From UBA4744 sp035282865 (GTDB lineage: Bacteria; Actinomycetota; Acidimicrobiia; Spongiisociales; UBA4744), in NCBI GenBank assembly GCA_035282865.1, contig DATEVB010000179.1:1-8574 (forward strand): DNA of 8,574 nucleotides, given 5' to 3'. The first letter of the stretch is position 1. Each line of letters starts with the position of its first letter. Below, piece by piece: positions 5,697 through 8,574 of the stretch. The translations under genes and the position numbers were made by a program. Below the pieces are notes generated by a model. That model was not told the origin of the DNA. It searched no databases and was given only the letters and a program-made list of their open reading frames with translations.

Positions 5697-7186
5697 TTCC
5701 CACGCACCAGGGAGAACACGAAACCAACCAAGGAGAAGATCGCTACGAATTCGAGCCGGCCTGCCCACATCGCAAAGATGTAGGTCAGTTTGAGAAAGAA
5801 CGGCATGGTGGGATCGACTACGCCGACCGACAACCCGACGTTGGCGCCGGCGCTCACCGACTCGAAGAGTGCCGAACCTAGGGGGAGGTGGTACATCAGG
5901 CCAACGCCCGTTCCCAACACGTAGAGCGCCACATACAACAGGGACACTCCCATCACCGCCTGAATCAGACCAGGGTTCAATTGCTTCCAGCCGTGGTGCC
6001 AGTACCGGGTCGAAATCACCGCCCCTTCGGGAAGCAACACCTGCCGGACCTGAGAGCTCAAAGCCTTGATCGTCAACCCGACGCGCAATGATTTCACTCC
6101 ACCGGCTGTGGAGGACGCCATTCCGCCCAGCGCCATAGCGATGGCTATACCACCAAAGGCCAGGCCTCCCCAGGACGCCAGTTCGGTTGAAGGGATAGTT
6201 GCGAAACCGGTCCCGGAATGGGCAGAGAGAACCTGAAAGAGTCCTTGCCGGGTCAGACCGAAGAGCGACTGATACAGTCCTGCGCTCGCCAGCCCACCCA
6301 GGGTCAGCAGCAAGGTCCCCAGGAAGGTGGTGAGGATGGTTCGGACCTCTAAGTTGTCGACTACCTGTCGCCTACCGCGCCAGAGCGCAAAATGAAGACC
6401 GAAGCTGAGAGCTCCGGCGATCATGAGCACGGCGGTGACCGCCTCGAAGGCTGCTGAATGGTAGTAGCCGACGCTGCTGCTCTGCGGGGCAAATCCGCCG
6501 GTATCGAAAGCAGCCATGAAGATTGTGACGCCATGGAAGATGGCTCGAAAGGGGCGGAACCCGAGCACGAAGTAACCGACCGCGCTCAGCGCCACGATCC
6601 CGAAGGCGCCGTGGACGGCGCTGACCAGCCAGATGAAGCGAGCGGTCGAGCGGACCGATGGGAAGATCTGGTCGTCTCTAGCTTCGCCGTAGTACAGCGT
6701 CATCGCCCCACCCCCGGCGAAAACGCTCAGCACTGCGATCACGATACCCTGTCCTCCCAGGAAATGGAGCAGGTGCCTCCAGAAATTGAGTGACGTAGCG
6801 AGATGGTCGAGGTCCTGAATCAAAGCCAGACCGGAGGTGGTGAGACCGCTCATCGCATCGAAATAGGGATCGATGAACGATCCGTAATGGCCGGAGAGCT
6901 CAAGCGGGATGGCTCCGATCGCCGGGACGATCAGCCAGGTGAGGCTGACGACGACCATCCCGTGGCTCCAATCCAGCCGGGTGGTTTGCGGCGGGCGTTG
7001 CATCATCAGATACCCCAGCGCGGCGGAGATCCCGATCATCAGCAGGAACGATGCCGCTGGAGCCGATTCTCCGGCGATCAGCGCCCACGTCAGCGGAAGC
7101 AGACCGGCCACCGCCACAACCACCAGGATGCGCCCCAGGTTGTACCCGATCAAGCGGAGGTCTTCACGGTTGGGACGGATCAGCAT
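5693..7186 (-). CDS. trkH: Trk-type potassium uptake channel subunit TrkH
   Basis: TrkH forms the ion-conducting dimer of the Trk potassium uptake system in the cytoplasmic membrane, gated by the TrkA ring. The 497 residues show the four-fold M1-P-M2 layout plus two N-terminal spans. The four pore loops carry the filter Gly: TTSG 116-119, DTGG 228-231, SGTGF 324-328 and ANVG 448-451. The conserved stretch GGMASSTAGGVKSLR (354-368) follows the third loop, the site of the intramembrane gate loop in structures of the family. MWAGRLE (473-479) is a family motif before the last span. ATG 7186 starts 4 bases after the stop of the small upstream ORF, with only a weak Shine-Dalgarno match, so coupling to that ORF is likely. 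KtrB-type sodium-dependent subunits are related; length and the N-terminal spans favour TrkH. Confidence 0.95.
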   Translation of the reverse strand: MLIRPNREDLRLIGYNLGRILVVVAVAGLLPLTWALIAGESAPAASFLLMIGISAALGYLMMQRPPQTTRLDWSHGMVVVSLTWLIVPAIGAIPLELSGHYGSFIDPYFDAMSGLTTSGLALIQDLDHLATSLNFWRHLLHFLGGQGIVIAVLSVFAGGGAMTLYYGEARDDQIFPSVRSTARFIWLVSAVHGAFGIVALSAVGYFVLGFRPFRAIFHGVTIFMAAFDTGGFAPQSSSVGYYHSAAFEAVTAVLMIAGALSFGLHFALWRGRRQVVDNLEVRTILTTFLGTLLLTLGGLASAGLYQSLFGLTRQGLFQVLSAHSGTGFATIPSTELASWGGLAFGGIAIAMALGGMASSTAGGVKSLRVGLTIKALSSQVRQVLLPEGAVISTRYWHHGWKQLNPGLIQAVMGVSLLYVALYVLGTGVGLMYHLPLGSALFESVSAGANVGLSVGVVDPTMPFFLKLTYIFAMWAGRLEFVAIFSLVGFVFSLVRGK

Positions 7187-7190
7187 GCGG

Positions 7191-7340
7191 TTACCCGGTG
7201 AGCCACAGCATGAGCAAGGAGATGCCGAGTCCGACCACCGCCAGGGTCACCACAACGGCTCCTTCGAGGATGAGCGTCGTGATCACTCCCCACAGAGTTG
7301 ATCGTCCACGCCCCGTCGATGCCGGGTTGAGGTAGCTCAT
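7191..7340 (-). CDS. Small single-span membrane peptide between trkA and trkH
   Basis: On the minus strand ATG 7340-7338 opens a 49-codon frame closed by TAA at 7193-7191. The peptide starts MSYLNPASTGRGRSTLW, a short polar and basic head, and continues as one long hydrophobic stretch (about residues 17-48: VITTLILEGAVVV, then LAVVGLGISLLMLWL) with a Glu near its start. It has no recognisable cleavage site, so it would be a single-span membrane peptide. It fills the gap between trkA (28 bases upstream) and trkH (4 bases downstream), as a translated gene in an operon would. A GAGAC Shine-Dalgarno candidate sits five bases before the ATG. Small hydrophobic subunits are known in other potassium systems (KdpF), but I see no similarity to one, so function is unknown. 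Confidence 0.65.
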   Translation of the reverse strand: MSYLNPASTGRGRSTLWGVITTLILEGAVVVTLAVVGLGISLLMLWLTG

Positions 7341-7348
7341 GGCGTCTC

Positions 7349-7375
7349 GACTTGAAGGACCCGGCGATTCAAGTC
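7349..7375 (-). promoter_or_regulatory. Hairpin over the trkA stop, just before the small ORF
   Basis: GACTTGAA (7349-7356) and TTCAAGTC (7368-7375) are perfect 8-bp reverse complements with an 11-base loop. In the minus-strand transcript the 5' arm contains the trkA stop TGA. The hairpin ends directly before GAGACGCC and the ATG of the small ORF. It lacks a following U run, so it is not a standard terminator. It could set the ratio of trkA to downstream products by blocking ribosome loading, by limiting exonuclease movement or by RNase cleavage. Confidence 0.5.
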
Positions 7376-8043
7376 CGCTCCTTTGCGGTCGAGTGAATAG
7401 TCAAGGCTTGGCGCAGATCGGATTCGTGTTCGATGGCCGTTACCGCCAGCACTCGATCACCGGGCCTCAGTTGCGTTGTAGCGTTGGGGACGGAAACATC
7501 TGCTCCCCGCAGCAGGGCCACGAGGATCGATTGAGGCGGCATGTCGATCTCCAGCACCGTGCGGATCTCTGCGTCGTCGGGGATGTCGATTTCCACCAAG
7601 CTCAGCTTGCCGGCACCAAGGACCCGCAAGCGCTCGAGCTCCGATATCTCCACTTGGACTTCCTGTGAGATCACATCGGCGATGAGGTCGGTTACCGCCA
7701 CAACCGGTACGTTGAGGGCGACGAACGTGGCGCGGTTACGTGGGTCGTTGAGCCTGGCGATGACCCGTTTGGCTCCCAGGGTTTTGGCCAGTTGACAGGC
7801 AACAAGGTTGGCCTCATCCTTGCCGGTCACCCCGAGCACCCAGTCAGAACGGGCTGCGTCGGCGCGGTTGAGGACGTCGACTTCCGTACCGTCACCAGTC
7901 AGAACGAGGAATCGGGATCGGTCGCCCAGACCCTGCGCTTTGTCCGGATCGGCCTCGACGATGGTGATCGTGTGGCCGGCCGAGGTGAGTGCGAGACCCA
8001 GATAGGATCCCACTTTGCCGCCACCGATGATCAGCGTTCTCAC
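7369..8043 (-). CDS. trkA: TrkA potassium uptake regulatory subunit (second in operon)
   Basis: This is a cytoplasmic NAD(H)/nucleotide-binding subunit that gates TrkH. The 224 residues form one RCK unit. The N-terminal Rossmann domain (1-130) has IIGGGKVGSYL with Gly 7, 9 and 12, acidic E30 at the end of the second strand, GDGT 50-53 and KDEANL 75-80. The RCK_C domain spans about 137-215. This is half the size of E. coli TrkA, which holds two such units in one chain. It starts at GTG 8043, which overlaps the stop of the upstream TrkA by four bases, and GGAGGAGGG at 8055-8047 supports that start. The pair resembles the adjacent two-gene TrkA of mycobacteria (ceoB/ceoC), so the two products probably assemble into a mixed ring. 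Confidence 0.93.
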   Translation of the reverse strand: MRTLIIGGGKVGSYLGLALTSAGHTITIVEADPDKAQGLGDRSRFLVLTGDGTEVDVLNRADAARSDWVLGVTGKDEANLVACQLAKTLGAKRVIARLNDPRNRATFVALNVPVVAVTDLIADVISQEVQVEISELERLRVLGAGKLSLVEIDIPDDAEIRTVLEIDMPPQSILVALLRGADVSVPNATTQLRPGDRVLAVTAIEHESDLRQALTIHSTAKERT

Positions 8044-8574
8044 TGACCCTCCTCCGCTACCAGGTAACGCCGGATCTTGTTCAGCACACCCTTACGCGCA
8101 GCAGCCACGACCAGATCGCCTTCCTTGAGATGAAACTCCCCATCGGGGATGAAGGTTCTCCCGTCTCTCCTGACTGCGGCGACCCGCAGGCGGTCGTCGA
8201 TCTCCAGGTCCTCCACCGGGAGATCGGCTGCGGCCGGCCCAAGCTGCATATCAACGATCTCCGTTTCACCATCCTCAAAGGTCACATGCAATCGGAACTC
8301 CTGCTCGACGACCTGCTCGTAGACCACTTTCGAAATCAATCTGGAGGCGGGAATATAAGCTACGTCGAGCTCCCGATAGGCCCGCTCCCGATGTGGGTCA
8401 TCGAGTCGGGCAATGGTCTTGGGGACCATGAACACCTCTTTGGCCAGCTGGACCGCCATGAGGTTGGCGTTGTCGGAGTCGGTGACCGCCACAAAGGCAT
8501 CGGCGTATTCGATACCGGCTTCCTTCAGTACCCCCACGTCGTAGGCCAGCCCGAGATGCACCGAGCCGTTGAAG
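8040..8574 (-). CDS. trkA: TrkA potassium uptake regulatory subunit (first in operon), N-terminus missing
   Basis: The frame is open to the right edge of the window and ends in TGA at 8042-8040. The visible 177 residues begin FNGSVHLGLAYD. The GTG at 8561 is an internal Val codon, not the start, so the Gly-rich nucleotide loop and first strands (roughly 45-50 residues) lie outside. The visible Rossmann part has VLKEAGIEYADAFVAVTDSD and ANLMAVQLAK, typical of the RCK_N domain. The RCK_C domain covers about the last 95 residues, with DGEFHLKEGDLVVAAA near its end. It differs clearly from the next TrkA, so the duplication is old and the two copies probably have distinct roles, as in ceoB/ceoC. 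Its stop overlaps the next start as GTGA. Confidence 0.92.
   Translation of the reverse strand, partial: FNGSVHLGLAYDVGVLKEAGIEYADAFVAVTDSDNANLMAVQLAKEVFMVPKTIARLDDPHRERAYRELDVAYIPASRLISKVVYEQVVEQEFRLHVTFEDGETEIVDMQLGPAAADLPVEDLEIDDRLRVAAVRRDGRTFIPDGEFHLKEGDLVVAAARKGVLNKIRRYLVAEEGQ

Noticed and set aside
5697..5768. Upstream start for the OB-fold protein giving 204 residues.
   Set aside because: It would lie inside the last codons of trkH and put a polar stretch before the signal peptide. The ATGA overlap at 5696 gives a clean signal sequence.
6803..7201. Plus-strand open frames of over 100 codons opposite trkH.
   Set aside because: They are shadows of the membrane protein gene; their His/Gln/Asp-rich products have no known pattern and no ribosome binding site stands out.
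1..8574. CRISPR arrays, tRNA genes, transposon ends or phage genes.
   Set aside because: I read for spaced direct repeats, cloverleaf-like segments, terminal inverted repeats around transposase-like frames, and integrase motifs, and found none.

Overview
The window looks like a chromosomal housekeeping segment of a high-GC actinobacterium. The evidence is the plus-strand order RNase E/G, rplU, rpmA, obgE, proB, which is the order I know from Actinomycetota, together with GTG starts, strong GGAGG ribosome binding sites and GC-rich third codon positions. A short RNase E/G without the long arms of mycobacterial RNase E, and a neighbouring thymidine kinase, would fit a deep branch such as Acidimicrobiia. 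That placement is inference. I see no insertion sequence, phage gene, CRISPR array, tRNA or rRNA, and nothing suggesting recent transfer.

Plus strand, 1-5165. The last 34 codons of a thymidine kinase (tdk) enter from the left. A 381-base non-coding stretch follows, holding three inverted repeats and a weak extended -10 promoter candidate. Next is a 510-residue RNase E/G whose Shine-Dalgarno sequence abuts a 7-bp all-G/C hairpin. A 65-base gap with a reasonable sigma-70-type promoter leads into a tight run: rplU (bL21), rpmA (bL27), obgE (ribosome-assembly GTPase) and proB (glutamate 5-kinase). Its gaps are 4 and 15 bases, then a 4-base GTGA overlap. These genes join RNA turnover, large-subunit components, 50S assembly and the first step of proline synthesis. 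proA does not follow.

Minus strand, 8574-5154. A Trk-type potassium uptake operon runs toward proB: a TrkA subunit cut by the window edge, a second TrkA (4-base GTGA overlap), a newly read 49-codon single-span membrane peptide, TrkH, and an exported, C-terminally anchored protein with a probable OB fold (4-base ATGA overlap). The last gene overlaps the end of proB by 12 bases tail to tail. TrkH would be the channel and the two TrkA proteins its nucleotide-sensing cytoplasmic ring. The small membrane peptide and the OB-fold protein are unassigned, and they are the best candidates here for something undescribed: possible accessory parts of the potassium transporter.

The promoter of the trk operon lies beyond the right edge. 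I found no convincing intrinsic terminator for either convergent transcription unit.
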